This document shows, piece by piece, positions 16,959 through 26,244 of a stretch of DNA of 41,509 nt (position 1 is the first letter of the stretch; every line of letters starts with the position of its first letter). A model generated the notes under the pieces. The model was not told the origin of the DNA, did not search any database, and saw only the letters and a program-made list of their open reading frames with translations. The translations under genes and the position numbers were made by a program. Source of the stretch: Planctomycetaceae bacterium (GTDB taxonomy: Bacteria > Planctomycetota > Planctomycetia > Planctomycetales > Planctomycetaceae); the NCBI GenBank assembly GCA_020426325.1, contig JAGQQG010000054.1, forward strand, positions 1 through 41,509, written 5' to 3'.

Positions 16959-17092
16959 GTTCCCAAACTCCAGTTTGGGAACGCCCTCCGAGAAACTCCG
17001 TTTCTGGTGCAGCTGTACAGGTCGAGTTGAGTCCGCCGGAGATGCGAAGCAGAGCTTCGGGGAAGAGTGTTCCCAAACTGGAGTTGGGGAAC
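16959..17092. repeat. inverted pair of REP-like palindromes (doublet element)
   Basis: At 16959-16982 GTTCCCAAACT and AGTTTGGGAAC form perfect 11-bp arms around CC. At 17069-17092 the same palindrome recurs with GG at its centre and one mismatch, so it is the inverse copy. Between them lie two smaller hairpins (GAAAC-TCC-GTTTC and CGAAGC-AGA-GCTTCG, 17045-17059). This looks like a mobile non-coding doublet similar in design to enterobacterial BIMEs. It fills the gap between the DUF1549 gene and the last gene of the big operon. Confidence 0.75.
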
Positions 17093-17118
17093 AATCGCTT
17101 TTCAAACATACCATAGAA

Positions 17119-18081
17119 TCAACTTCGTACTCCTTCCTGGGTCAAATGCATGAAGGCCTCATTGAGGTGACGCTGGTCCGGGCCGAATGAGACGAATTGA
17201 ACGTTGTGTTCCAGGATTCGCCGCAAGAGTGTGTTCGCATCGGGTGTGCTGGACTCGCAGACGATTCGCAATTCGCGAGGGTCGTCAAGCGAGGTGACAT
17301 CCACGATTCCTGCTGATGCTTTCAACGCGTCGATCAGCCCGTTTGCGGGGGACTCCAGTTTGAGTTTGTACGTCGGTTGTACGGAGTTGCGTTGAAGGAG
17401 TTCGTCCATCGGTCCGCTATAGCGTGTGGTCCCGCGATCGATAATGGTCACGCTGTCGCAGAGCTCAGCGAGTTCCGTGAGGATGTGACTGCTGATGAAG
17501 ATGGTCTTTCCCATCTGCTTGAGTGCCCGGAGAATCTCCATCAGTTCAATGCGCGCCCGGGGATCGAGGCCGGATGCCGGCTCATCGAGAAGCAAGAGAT
17601 CCGGGTCGTTGACCAAGACACGTGCAAGTGACACACGTTGTTGCAATCCGCGGGAAAGACCTTGAATGAGGTCATCCCGGCGACGTTCCATGTCTGTCAG
17701 GGCGAGCACGTCAGCAACAATGCGGTCCCTCTGTTGTTGTGAGAATCCGTAGGCGGCCCCGAAGAAGTCGAGATATTCATACACGGTCATCTGCCGGTAC
17801 AGGCTGAAGTGATCCGGCATGAAACCAAGTCGCCTTCGGACTGCAGGCATATCTTCACGCACATCATGACCAAACACAGTGATCCGCCCCAGTTGTGGTC
17901 GCAGTAGCGTACAGATGAGTTTGAGTGTGGTGGTCTTGCCTGCCCCGTTCGGCCCCACAAACCCATGTAGCGACCCCGGCCACACCTGGAACGTCACCCG
18001 CTCCAGCGCCCGATGCTCCTTGAAGGAGAACGTGACCTTCTCGACGTCTATAACTGGTTGGGATGTGTCGGATTTGGACAT
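17119..18081 (-). CDS. ABC-2 type transporter ATP-binding protein (second ATPase of the locus)
   Basis: A 320-residue cytoplasmic ABC ATPase. Walker A is GPNGAGKTT, the signature is LSRGLQQR, Walker B is LLLLDEPASGLD and the H-loop is ISSHILTE. The about 90-residue C-terminal extension after the core is typical of ATPases serving ABC-2 exporters (Gld, Nod, CcmA type). Start ATG 18081 is used; a longer frame begins with TTG at 18093. It closes the operon but is separated from the permease upstream by 301 bases containing a repeat, so it may have its own promoter or a reduced share of transcript. It is clearly homologous to the ATPase at 20194-21126, and either could pair with the 604-residue permease. 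Confidence 0.92.
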   Translation of the reverse strand: MSKSDTSQPVIDVEKVTFSFKEHRALERVTFQVWPGSLHGFVGPNGAGKTTTLKLICTLLRPQLGRITVFGHDVREDMPAVRRRLGFMPDHFSLYRQMTVYEYLDFFGAAYGFSQQQRDRIVADVLALTDMERRRDDLIQGLSRGLQQRVSLARVLVNDPDLLLLDEPASGLDPRARIELMEILRALKQMGKTIFISSHILTELAELCDSVTIIDRGTTRYSGPMDELLQRNSVQPTYKLKLESPANGLIDALKASAGIVDVTSLDDPRELRIVCESSTPDANTLLRRILEHNVQFVSFGPDQRHLNEAFMHLTQEGVRS

Positions 18082-18199
18082 AAAAACTCGCAAATCAAGT
18101 GAACGTGACTCAATGTTAGACGTCTTGAAAACCCTCGACTGAAGGGAACATTCGACCTACCATCCTCAACTCCTTCAACCGTCCAGGCAAGGATGATTG

Positions 18200-18364
18200 A
18201 CCACGGAGACACTGAGCCACTGAGACGCCAAGGAAAGTCGATTGGCGGATTTGAGATGTGTCATCATGTAAATTCTGGCCTGTTCAACTAGTCGAGTTCT
18301 CGTCCGTGTGCTTCTGACGGAATGGACAGGGAATTGGTTCTTCATGCCTCCGTGTCTCTGTGGT
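18200..18364. repeat. short inverted-repeat element, CACGGAGACAC family, copy 1
   Basis: ACCACGGAGACAC (18200-18212) and GTGTCTCTGTGGT (18352-18364) are near-perfect inverted ends (12 of 13), 165 bases in all, lying wholly in the gap between the permease and the last ATPase. A second copy with the same ends lies at 25172-25315. There is no coding sequence inside, so it resembles a non-autonomous mobile repeat. Confidence 0.7.
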
Positions 18365-18382
18365 GACCGTCCCTCATCAAAC

Positions 18383-20197
18383 CTAACGTGGCTCCGCTCG
18401 TCCCAGCAGTCGACTGGCGTCTCGCAGGCACTTGGCCCGGATCACGAGCGCGGCCATTCCAAAAAACACAAAGTTCAGCACGACCACCACCCAGGGAGCA
18501 TCCGCAATCTCCCGAAGAGCGGAGAATTCCGTGAAGGGGATGATCGTCGCCGGTCCTGCCAGGATCAAAAACAGAAGCTCGTCGTTCCGCCCTACTGTGA
18601 ATATCACTGCAAGGGGAATGAACATCAGGACCGGCCCCAGGCACCAGCCGACGATCGTCGCCAGCGACGCGAACAACGCTCGTGCCTGTGTCTGCATCCG
18701 CATCCCAAAGTACAGCGAAATCCACGCAGCCAGCGGCAGGTAGATCAACACGGCCAGCACCGAGGACAGAAAGTACAGTCCCGCGGACAATCGATGTCCC
18801 CATAGGCGAGTAACGATCCCCCGCAACCATGTTTCAAAGAGGATGATGGTGAGTAAGGGCACCGCGACCACAAACAGGAGTCGCCACAACCCACGGAGCT
18901 TCTGGGAGATCAACTCCTCCGTCGTCAGGGGAGTCGTCAGCAGAACATCCAGCGTTTCATGTGTTCTCTCACCCGCAATCAGGCTGGACGCCTTCACGAC
19001 AACCAGCAAGACCGACAGCATCCACATCAGAAAGAACAACAGCGATAGCTCATCGGGGATGGCTTGTGATGAGGTTCCGGCTCCCAGAATAACTATCGAC
19101 AGGCAAATGGTCAGCACCGGCGCTTCCAGGACGAGAAAGACCCGGATGAGATACCGCACGGTTCCCAGCGACTTCTTCCGTGTCTCCCGCCAGGCAATCG
19201 GTTGATCCTCAGGAAGCGTCGTTGCTTCATTGAACAGGACGCGGCCCTTCGTCAATCGGTTTTGATTCAACCGCACGAACAGACCATCCAGTTTCCGAAA
19301 CCACGACAACACCGCATTCCGGGGCGGCACGAAGGCCCGCTTCACCAGCCACACCCGGGCGAGGCACAGGAAGATCACGATGCTCAGCTGGGAAGGCAGA
19401 CTCTGGACGAACACCAGAGGCAGCGTCGCCGTCGACGATGATGTTTCGAACAGCATCACCGTGGGAATCCACAGCAGCACCAGTTGGTCTTGATGCTGAA
19501 AGACGTCGCTACCCACCAACGGCTCGAACAGCGTGTTGAGGCTCTCCCGCAGCAGCTCCACTGTAGACCAGTTCCTGTCCATCCCCGACCATTCATACAC
19601 AATGGCGGGTCCAAAGTAGAACAGGAACCCCAACAGGTACGTGCCGATGAATGCGCCCGTTGTCGTCCGGAACAGACACGAACACATCAGGGCGAAGGCC
19701 CCCACCTGCAGCGTCGTGAGCATCAGTATCCAGGACTTGATGAGGATGTCACCCGCGTTCACCCCTCCCATCGAGTAGGCGAACGCCATCATCGGCAGCG
19801 ACAACATCAGAAACGTCAGCATCGTGAAGCAGCGACCGAGGTACTTCTCCAGCACAATCGTCCAAGGCCCCAGCTTCGTGAGCAGCAGCAACCCCAGTGT
19901 CTTGCGTTCTTTTTCCGATGTAATGACCGTGCAGGTGATGGCCGGCATAAACAGGTAGATCCCCGCCACCTGCAGGCCAATCAGCATTTGAAACACGTCA
20001 CGTCCGCGTCCCAGCACTGACAGGGGATTCGTCATGCCATAACGAATCACCTCATAAAACATCATCAGCCCGCCTGCGAACAGCAGAAACGCATACACGG
20101 TCCGCAACACATAGGTCCGCTTCCGCGCAGACTGTTCTAATAGTTCCTTCGCCAGCAGCGGCAGACCAAGACGGAGACGACTCGAACCTGAGCTCAT
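18383..20197 (-). CDS. ABC-2 family permease, apparently two permease halves joined
   Basis: A 604-residue polytopic membrane protein with about 12 hydrophobic segments. Each half has the cytoplasmic ABC-2 coupling motif: TSEKERKTLGLLLLTKL at about residues 93-109 and AGERTHETLDVLLTTPL at about 405-421. That indicates an internal duplication or a fusion of two six-helix subunits into a single-chain dimer. ABC-2 proteins export lipids, polysaccharides, drugs or, in gliding bacteria (GldF), support surface machinery. Start ATG 20197 overlaps the stop of the preceding ATPase gene as ATGA, so they are coupled. The substrate is unknown. Confidence 0.88.
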   Translation of the reverse strand: MSSGSSRLRLGLPLLAKELLEQSARKRTYVLRTVYAFLLFAGGLMMFYEVIRYGMTNPLSVLGRGRDVFQMLIGLQVAGIYLFMPAITCTVITSEKERKTLGLLLLTKLGPWTIVLEKYLGRCFTMLTFLMLSLPMMAFAYSMGGVNAGDILIKSWILMLTTLQVGAFALMCSCLFRTTTGAFIGTYLLGFLFYFGPAIVYEWSGMDRNWSTVELLRESLNTLFEPLVGSDVFQHQDQLVLLWIPTVMLFETSSSTATLPLVFVQSLPSQLSIVIFLCLARVWLVKRAFVPPRNAVLSWFRKLDGLFVRLNQNRLTKGRVLFNEATTLPEDQPIAWRETRKKSLGTVRYLIRVFLVLEAPVLTICLSIVILGAGTSSQAIPDELSLLFFLMWMLSVLLVVVKASSLIAGERTHETLDVLLTTPLTTEELISQKLRGLWRLLFVVAVPLLTIILFETWLRGIVTRLWGHRLSAGLYFLSSVLAVLIYLPLAAWISLYFGMRMQTQARALFASLATIVGWCLGPVLMFIPLAVIFTVGRNDELLFLILAGPATIIPFTEFSALREIADAPWVVVVLNFVFFGMAALVIRAKCLRDASRLLGRAEPR

Positions 20198-21126
20198 GAC
20201 GTTTTGCCCTCCGTCAGCTTCATGAACGCTGTCTCCATGTCCATCGCTTCCGGTTGGAACATGCGGATGCGGCCGCCGAGGCGGACGATTTCGGTGTGGA
20301 GGTCTTCGATGGCTGTTTCGTGCTCGCTGAGGCGGATGGCGAGACGGTCGGCCTGTTGATCGACGGATTCGACGCCGGGGATGGAACTGATCTGTTCAAC
20401 AATGCCGTTGAGAGGACCGCTGAGTTGAACGTGTACGGTCCGTTTGAGCGAGAGTTGCTGAAAGATGTCATCGAGCGACCCTTCCGCAACGAGTTCACCC
20501 TGCTCGATGATCCCGATGCGCGTGCACAGTTGGGCCAGCTCGTGGAGGATGTGACTGGAGATGAGGATCGTTTTCCCCATCTCCTGCATCGCCTTGAGGA
20601 GTTCTCGAACCTCGATACGGGCCCGTGGGTCGAGTCCGGAGGCGGGTTCGTCCAGCAGAAGCACATCAGGGTCGTGGAGCAGTACCCGCGCGAGGGCCAG
20701 TCGTTGTTTCATGCCGCGTGAGAGAGAGTCGACGGGGGCATCGGCTTTGTGCGTAAGGTCGGTCAGTTCGAGCACGTCGTTTACGGTGCGTAGCCGTTCA
20801 TCGCGAGACAACCGGTAGGCAGCAGCAAAGAAGTGCAGGTACTCTGCTGCGGTCAGGTCCTCGTAGACGCCGAAGAAATCGGGCATGTAGCCGATCTTCT
20901 CACGAATCACGTCCGGATGCCGGGCGACGTCAATCCCGTTCACACTGACCGTCCCCGCAAACTCCCGTTGAAGCGTCGCGAGGACCCGAATGGTCGAGGA
21001 CTTCCCCGCACCGTTCGGGCCGATGAAGCCGAAGACTTCCCCTTTGGGGATCTCGAACGACACTCCCCGCACCGCGTGGACGTTGCCGTATCGCACGTGC
21101 AGGTCCTTTACCGTCACCATGCTCAT
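20194..21126 (-). CDS. ABC-2 type transporter ATP-binding protein (first ATPase of the locus)
   Basis: A 310-residue cytoplasmic ABC ATPase with Walker A GPNGAGKSS, signature LSRGMKQR, Walker B LLLLDEPASGLD, the H-loop in ISSHILHE, and an about 90-residue C-terminal extension as in CcmA/GldA-type ATPases. It starts at ATG 21126, overlapping the upstream gene's stop as ATGA, and its own stop overlaps the permease start as ATGA. This is the tightest-coupled stretch of the operon, so this ATPase is the primary partner of the 604-residue permease. Confidence 0.94.
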   Translation of the reverse strand: MSMVTVKDLHVRYGNVHAVRGVSFEIPKGEVFGFIGPNGAGKSSTIRVLATLQREFAGTVSVNGIDVARHPDVIREKIGYMPDFFGVYEDLTAAEYLHFFAAAYRLSRDERLRTVNDVLELTDLTHKADAPVDSLSRGMKQRLALARVLLHDPDVLLLDEPASGLDPRARIEVRELLKAMQEMGKTILISSHILHELAQLCTRIGIIEQGELVAEGSLDDIFQQLSLKRTVHVQLSGPLNGIVEQISSIPGVESVDQQADRLAIRLSEHETAIEDLHTEIVRLGGRIRMFQPEAMDMETAFMKLTEGKTS

Positions 21127-23237
21127 TGAACCGGCTCCTCACGATAGAGTTTGCGATACAACACGATGTCCTCTCCCTCTGCGAGCGCGATCACCAGCAG
21201 CCAGGCGTGCGGATCGCTGCGGTCGAGGATCGCCAAATCTTCCAGCATCGGTCCGCATCCCGGCGATGTCTGCGAGACAACGCCAAACCAGCCCGGCTGC
21301 GATCGCACGCATAGCTCTTTCAGGAAGTCGATCTTCCGCTGACTCCAGTACCCGGCCGCCATCCAGACCTGCTGCAGTTCATCTTCGTCTTGGAAGAATT
21401 GCTCCGGTCCGATCAGGACTCTTCGCTCCTTTTGATGATACAAGTATGCACTTGCCTGACTTCCAAACGATGTCCGGATTCGCTGCGTGAGTTGATCGAT
21501 CTGTTTCTGATCCGACCAATTGATATTTGTGCGCCAGTTGAAGGATTGTGCCTCGGCCTTTTGGTCGGGACTTTGTTCTTCCGGCAAGGGAATCGACAAC
21601 GAGCGATTGAGTTGGGGTGTCCACTGGGCAATCTGCTGTCGAACCTCGAAGCGTGAAGGCATCCGCCCCAGGATTGCCGGTGCCCCGGACATCCCCTGCT
21701 GTTCCGGTTCATAGGACTGGGTCGCAGGGTTGTACTGCCAGTTGCTGGCCATCATGTAGCTCCCATGATTCAACGGCATGAACAGTGACCGCTGATAGTC
21801 GCTCCTCATGGTCGTCGATCGGCCGGGGAACAGCAGTTCGATCCGGTTCTCCCTCAGCGGTCGCCCGTCGTCATCCATGTCTCGAATTACGAGCGTGTTT
21901 CGATCATCGTTGGACGACATGTACTGGTCGGACGTCCAGACGGCCAGGCCGGTGAAGGCCGCGGTCATCACGGGGAACAGGACCCAGGTCAGCTTGCGCT
22001 GCCGCAACTTTCCCAGAAACCAGTAGTCAAACGGGCCGATGGCCCCGAGGTACAAGAGCAACAGAAGAAACATCAAACTGATGGGGACAAGTCGCAACCC
22101 GGACGGCAGCAGTTGCTCCAGCATGCCCGACCCACCGGTGATCGTCTGTGGGTACAGTCGTGAAGCCATCACCTCCAGCATCGAGTCATCCGTATTGCCC
22201 GAACCGCCCCAGCGACCGTCGAGACCGTATTCAATTGCCGCCTGCTTCACGGCATCCAGGTCCCATTCTCCCTGCTCAGCCACGCTCTCAACGTGGGCCT
22301 GCTGAAATTTCCAGAGGAAGGCAGTCGTACGTCGCCACTGGGGCGTTTTCAGTTCGCCGGGCCGTGTGATCTCGGAACTCGCGATAACGACTCGCCCCAA
22401 TCCGGATCGAACTCGGATCACATCCTGCTCATCCGGAAGGATCAGATGCCCTTCGGAGTTGAGTACGAGGCTGACCTCCGGCTGATCACTAGCGTCGACC
22501 AGTGCATCGAGGAAAGCGAGTTGTGGCCCGCCGACAGGTCCTTCCGAAAGCACGAGCAGACTCCCCCCGGCAAGCGTCCAGGCTCGCAGGGCATCGAGCT
22601 GTTTTTGCTTGATCCGTGCCAGTTCACTCGACAAGACCACCACAAGATCGTACGTGCAGAACTGCAAGGGATCTTCAGCCAGCAGATCAGCAGCCATGTT
22701 GTTCGTGATCGTCGTGACCTGGCTCTGCTCGGAAAGTGGATTGAACGACTCTAAGTCGAGCGAATCGACAACCCGGTTGACGTTGGTTGAGGGGAGTGAG
22801 GCATCTCCCACCACCAGCACCGCGAGCCGACGCTGCTCAATCCGCGGGACCCGCAGCAGGAGCGAGGGCAACGTGTGTCGTTCGCCGTCGTAATCACAGC
22901 TCATTCGAAGTTCGAACTCGCCGAGCGCGTCTTCAGCATGAAATGCCGGGAACAACAGACGATAAACTTGTTCCTCCTCCATGAGGTACAGCGGATCGGT
23001 TTCCAGTTGCACCAACGTCCCCTCAATGGAGTCGCGAAGCGAGAGACGCAACGCTCCATCGAATACCCCGGGGCCATGCCAGCGAAGCCGCAACGAGACC
23101 GGAATTGGCCCGTCGCTGCGTGCCTGCGGCGTTGATGCATCCACCTCCACACTCAGCGGCAGCTCTGCGTGACAAGTGCTTGAGGCGAGACCAAGCATCA
23201 CGCAAGAGGCGAACATCAACCTAAGGAGTTCTCTCAC
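21123..23237 (-). CDS. large membrane protein of MoxR/ABC-2 loci (amidotransferase-like fold, GldG-like context)
   Basis: A 704-residue protein with an N-terminal signal sequence, a long extracytoplasmic part and two transmembrane segments (about LVPISLMFLLLLLYLGAIG and LTWVLFPVMTAAFTGLAVW) with GPFDYWFLGKLRQRK between them. The extracytoplasmic part includes a beta-rich region and a flavodoxin/glutamine-amidotransferase-like region (DLVVVLSSELARI, WTLAGGSLLVLSEG), as in GldG/DUF4350-type partners of ABC-2 exporters. No catalytic triad is recognised. The start is GTG 23237, overlapping the upstream stop as GTGA, with GGAGG nine bases before it. It probably links the VWA/MoxR module to the exporter; that role is inferred from position. 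Confidence 0.8.
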   Translation of the reverse strand: MRELLRLMFASCVMLGLASSTCHAELPLSVEVDASTPQARSDGPIPVSLRLRWHGPGVFDGALRLSLRDSIEGTLVQLETDPLYLMEEEQVYRLLFPAFHAEDALGEFELRMSCDYDGERHTLPSLLLRVPRIEQRRLAVLVVGDASLPSTNVNRVVDSLDLESFNPLSEQSQVTTITNNMAADLLAEDPLQFCTYDLVVVLSSELARIKQKQLDALRAWTLAGGSLLVLSEGPVGGPQLAFLDALVDASDQPEVSLVLNSEGHLILPDEQDVIRVRSGLGRVVIASSEITRPGELKTPQWRRTTAFLWKFQQAHVESVAEQGEWDLDAVKQAAIEYGLDGRWGGSGNTDDSMLEVMASRLYPQTITGGSGMLEQLLPSGLRLVPISLMFLLLLLYLGAIGPFDYWFLGKLRQRKLTWVLFPVMTAAFTGLAVWTSDQYMSSNDDRNTLVIRDMDDDGRPLRENRIELLFPGRSTTMRSDYQRSLFMPLNHGSYMMASNWQYNPATQSYEPEQQGMSGAPAILGRMPSRFEVRQQIAQWTPQLNRSLSIPLPEEQSPDQKAEAQSFNWRTNINWSDQKQIDQLTQRIRTSFGSQASAYLYHQKERRVLIGPEQFFQDEDELQQVWMAAGYWSQRKIDFLKELCVRSQPGWFGVVSQTSPGCGPMLEDLAILDRSDPHAWLLVIALAEGEDIVLYRKLYREEPVQ

Positions 23238-25147
23238 GCAGGAATTCCTCCCGGGCGACGTAAATAGAGCCACCACTCGCCAAGTAAGACGGCGAAGGCC
23301 CCCAACGCCAGCCACGGCCACAGGGGACGATCAGTCGTCGCGGGGGCCGTCGTCGCGTCGACGGTCAGTTCACGAAAATGAATTTCGTCCACGCCGTGCA
23401 GCGACGTCTCCGTGGCATTGAGCAGGCTCGCTCCCACCTGTCGTACGACGTCGCCTCCCTCGCTGACGTCGTACGTTCCCACCGCTCGGGCCGCGACACC
23501 CTTCAAGATTCCTTCCACATCACTCGACTGTGTAGTAGCGAATTCACCCGGCCCTGTGATGCGGTAGTCACGCTCGGGCTTCAATGCCAGTGGGGGCAAT
23601 ACGCCGGTCGATGCTCCCCGGACATCAGACAGATTGGCCTGTTCGCGAGCCAGCGACACGAGGTTCGAGATGAGCACCGGGAAGCCGACGCGATACGGCA
23701 GCGTTGATCGGTCTGTATGAAACAGCAGAAAGCATGACAGCACGGGACCCTCACGCCGCTCAAGAATCAGCGGACCGGTGTTGCCATTCGCCAGGATCTC
23801 ATACCCCAACTGTTCAAATTCCGCCTCCTCGGCACCGCTCGCCAGCATCGGGACATCGGTGACCTCCATATCTGCAAACTGCACGTGCTGAAGCAGACGA
23901 CTGTCACGCTGCCAATCGATCACCTCACCCAGTCCCTCCTCTACCGTGACCAGACTCTGCACGTCCTCCGGCACCAGCCCGGTGAAGAACCGCGTCGACG
24001 CTTCAAGCTCTACATCGGAAGCTTGATCGGAGATGACAAGGTCATACGCCGCTCTCTGTGGATCGCCCTCACCCTGCGGCAACAACTCGATGTCACTCAG
24101 CACCTCCAGCGAGTGACGATAAGAGACCAGTTCGGTCGGGCAGTACACGCTCAGCGGTCGACTGATCGGCAGCTCAAGGTAGGCGACGTTGTCAGCAGCG
24201 AGCGAGTCAGTCCCGTCCGGTTGCAAGCGGACCACAAGCGATGCTGCGTCTGAGCTGTCGTACCGAAACACGAATCGCTGCGACTGCCCGGCCTCAAGCA
24301 CGACCGACTCTGGACTTCCGACCGGCTCGCCATTCGCCGAGAGTTGAACTTTCGCCGCCGTCTGACCGGCTGCGGACCCTTCGATGCGCACAAACACATC
24401 CCAGCGGTTTTCGTCCGACTTCCGGGCATTCAAGGCTGTGATCCCGATGTTCGCAGCCGGCTCGTCCAGTTTGTGGAACTGCAAGTCAAACGGCAGATCA
24501 AAGTCGACCACCGCCATCGGCTTACCCGCTCCGTCCGGGCGTGTGGGTAGATTTCCATCCGAGTAGAATCGGACCGTGCTGATGTCAAAAGTCCGGGCAA
24601 GAGCCTGTGCGAGTTGCAATCCTTCTTCAGGCCGGCTCGGCACCTCGTCCACCTTGATCGAGTCGAGTGCATCGAGCAGGATTCGCCGGTTGTCGGTAAA
24701 CTCTGTCAGACGCTGGGCTGAGTCGCTGACGGTGATCAGCGTGACGCGCTGATCGGACAGCAGGTGTTCAACGATCTGCCTCACTTCCTCCTTGGCAAGG
24801 TCGAGTCGCGAACGACCCTTGTCGTCCGTGGCAGCCATGCTGGCCGAATTGTCGATGAGGACGGGCAGATACGTTGCCGTCTCCGCGCCGCCGCGCACGA
24901 AGGGCTGCATCGCCGCCAACACCAGCAGGCACAGGCAGGCCACCTGCAACAGCAGGAGCAGGTTTCGCTTGAACTTCTGAAACGGCGAGTTGACCCGCTG
25001 ATCCTCAATCACGCTCTGCCACAAGGCCAGCGAAGGAATCTCCCTCCGCGGCCGCCGCAGCTTCAAAAAATAAAACACGACCAACGGCACCAGCAGGGCA
25101 AAAAACCAAGCCGCAAACGGAGTCGTGATACCAGGAAGCCAACTCAT
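23234..25147 (-). CDS. BatA-like membrane protein with von Willebrand A domain
   Basis: A 637-residue membrane protein. Residues 1-80 are the BatA-type N-terminal region: two transmembrane helices with FYFLKLRRPRREIPSL between them. The VWA domain follows (about 85-270) with the metal-site motif DNSAS and the strand VRFYSDGN. A long extracytoplasmic middle resembles an amidotransferase-like fold, and a final helix (LWPWLALGAFAVLLGEWW) anchors the C-terminus. Such proteins accompany MoxR ATPases and DUF58 proteins and are thought to assemble or regulate envelope complexes by Mg-dependent contacts. ATG 25147 has a strong GGAGG site six bases upstream. The stop overlaps the next gene by GTGA. 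Confidence 0.88.
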   Translation of the reverse strand: MSWLPGITTPFAAWFFALLVPLVVFYFLKLRRPRREIPSLALWQSVIEDQRVNSPFQKFKRNLLLLLQVACLCLLVLAAMQPFVRGGAETATYLPVLIDNSASMAATDDKGRSRLDLAKEEVRQIVEHLLSDQRVTLITVSDSAQRLTEFTDNRRILLDALDSIKVDEVPSRPEEGLQLAQALARTFDISTVRFYSDGNLPTRPDGAGKPMAVVDFDLPFDLQFHKLDEPAANIGITALNARKSDENRWDVFVRIEGSAAGQTAAKVQLSANGEPVGSPESVVLEAGQSQRFVFRYDSSDAASLVVRLQPDGTDSLAADNVAYLELPISRPLSVYCPTELVSYRHSLEVLSDIELLPQGEGDPQRAAYDLVISDQASDVELEASTRFFTGLVPEDVQSLVTVEEGLGEVIDWQRDSRLLQHVQFADMEVTDVPMLASGAEEAEFEQLGYEILANGNTGPLILERREGPVLSCFLLFHTDRSTLPYRVGFPVLISNLVSLAREQANLSDVRGASTGVLPPLALKPERDYRITGPGEFATTQSSDVEGILKGVAARAVGTYDVSEGGDVVRQVGASLLNATETSLHGVDEIHFRELTVDATTAPATTDRPLWPWLALGAFAVLLGEWWLYLRRPGGIPA

Positions 25148-25171
25148 GCTCGACCTCCGAGGTCGTGGATG

Positions 25172-25315
25172 CACCACGGAGACACGGAGACAGGGAGAAG
25201 GATTTGCTGATATCGGAGATGGCTAAGCATCATTCGCAAAGAGATCGATATGATGGCTCGCAACTTTGTTCGATCCACACGAAGTTTTTCTCCGTGTCTC
25301 CGTGGCTCCGTGGTG
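25172..25315. repeat. short inverted-repeat element, CACGGAGACAC family, copy 2
   Basis: The ends CACCACGGAG (25172-25181) and CTCCGTGGTG (25306-25315) are a perfect 10-bp inverted pair; further inward ACACGGAG and CTCCGTGT pair again. The element is 144 bases, has no coding content and lies between the DUF58 and BatA-like genes. Its ends match the element at 18200-18364. Confidence 0.75.
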
Positions 25316-25325
25316 AGCAGACTTC

Positions 25326-26225
25326 TCATCGCACCCATCCTCTTCGCAGGAGTTGATCAAACAGCACGTTCTTGATGTCTTGTTCGGAACTGACCGTCAG
25401 GAACCGTCCCTGGCGTTTGCGGCAGAGGGAGGCGAGGTGGTTGGAGAGGGCTTCGCGGTGTTCGTGGTACAGGCCGAGCAGTTCGCCGACCGAGGAGACG
25501 TCGAGGGTTTGATGGGTCTCCGAGTCGATGAATCGCAGGTCGCCGGTCAGTTCCGGATCGAGTTCGGTCGGGCTGAGGATTTGAATGGCGAAGATCTCCA
25601 GCCCCGCACTGTGAAGCAGGTTGAACGAGCGGGTCATGTCGCCGAGCGTGAGGAAATCAGAAAGCAGCACGACCACTCCGCGACCGCGATGCCGTTTGAG
25701 GGCCTCCTCGATCGCCGCCTCGATGGGGAATTCGCCTCCGCCTGGTAAATCTTCGAGGAAGGAGAACAATCGCCGCAAACTCGCCCGACCGGTGCAGGGG
25801 GGCAGGATCACGGGAGCCGCTGACTGTTCTGAACAGGAGTAAGCACTGACCCGTTCGACGTTGAACAGCCCCATCACGCCGAACGCGGCTGCCAGTTGTC
25901 TCGCGAGGTCGAACTTCCCCTCAAATTGCATCGATTGTGATGCATCGACGAGCAGCATCACATGCATCTCTTCCTCGTGCTTGTACAGCTTGAGGAACGG
26001 ATGATTGGTCCGGGCGAAGATGTTCCAGTCGACGTACCGCACATCGTCGCCGGGCGAGTAGTCCCGGTAGTCGGCAAACTCCGTGCTCGTCCCCCCCTTG
26101 CCGGACAGATGCTCCCCCCGTGAATGGTTGGTCTTGCGCTTGAGCGGATTCAACCGCATCCGCTCGACTCGAGCGAGCACGTCGTTTGGGAGCAACGCAG
26201 TAAATTGTGAGGTCGTTTCGGCCAT
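25326..26225 (-). CDS. DUF58 protein (VWA-like partner of MoxR)
   Basis: A 299-residue cytoplasmic protein. It opens with the family hallmark FADYRDYSPGDDVRYVDW followed by NIFART and KLYKHEEEMHVMLLVDAS, then a VWA-like fold with an intact metal site DASQS. VVLLSDFLTLGDM is the second conserved strand. DUF58 proteins are the usual neighbours of MoxR AAA+ ATPases and are thought to be their adaptor or substrate. Start ATG 26225 is preferred because the preceding 11 codons run back toward a hairpin with no ribosome-binding site. Gene order moxR-DUF58-batA is the standard layout of these loci. Confidence 0.92.
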   Translation of the reverse strand: MAETTSQFTALLPNDVLARVERMRLNPLKRKTNHSRGEHLSGKGGTSTEFADYRDYSPGDDVRYVDWNIFARTNHPFLKLYKHEEEMHVMLLVDASQSMQFEGKFDLARQLAAAFGVMGLFNVERVSAYSCSEQSAAPVILPPCTGRASLRRLFSFLEDLPGGGEFPIEAAIEEALKRHRGRGVVVLLSDFLTLGDMTRSFNLLHSAGLEIFAIQILSPTELDPELTGDLRFIDSETHQTLDVSSVGELLGLYHEHREALSNHLASLCRKRQGRFLTVSSEQDIKNVLFDQLLRRGWVR

Positions 26226-26244
26226 GACGAATCTCGATCGATGG

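Noticed and set aside
18308-20721. Several 100-180-codon open frames on the + strand across the ABC-2 genes
   Set aside because: All are antisense to clear ABC permease and ATPase sequence; compositions are Gln/Arg/His-rich and not protein-like.
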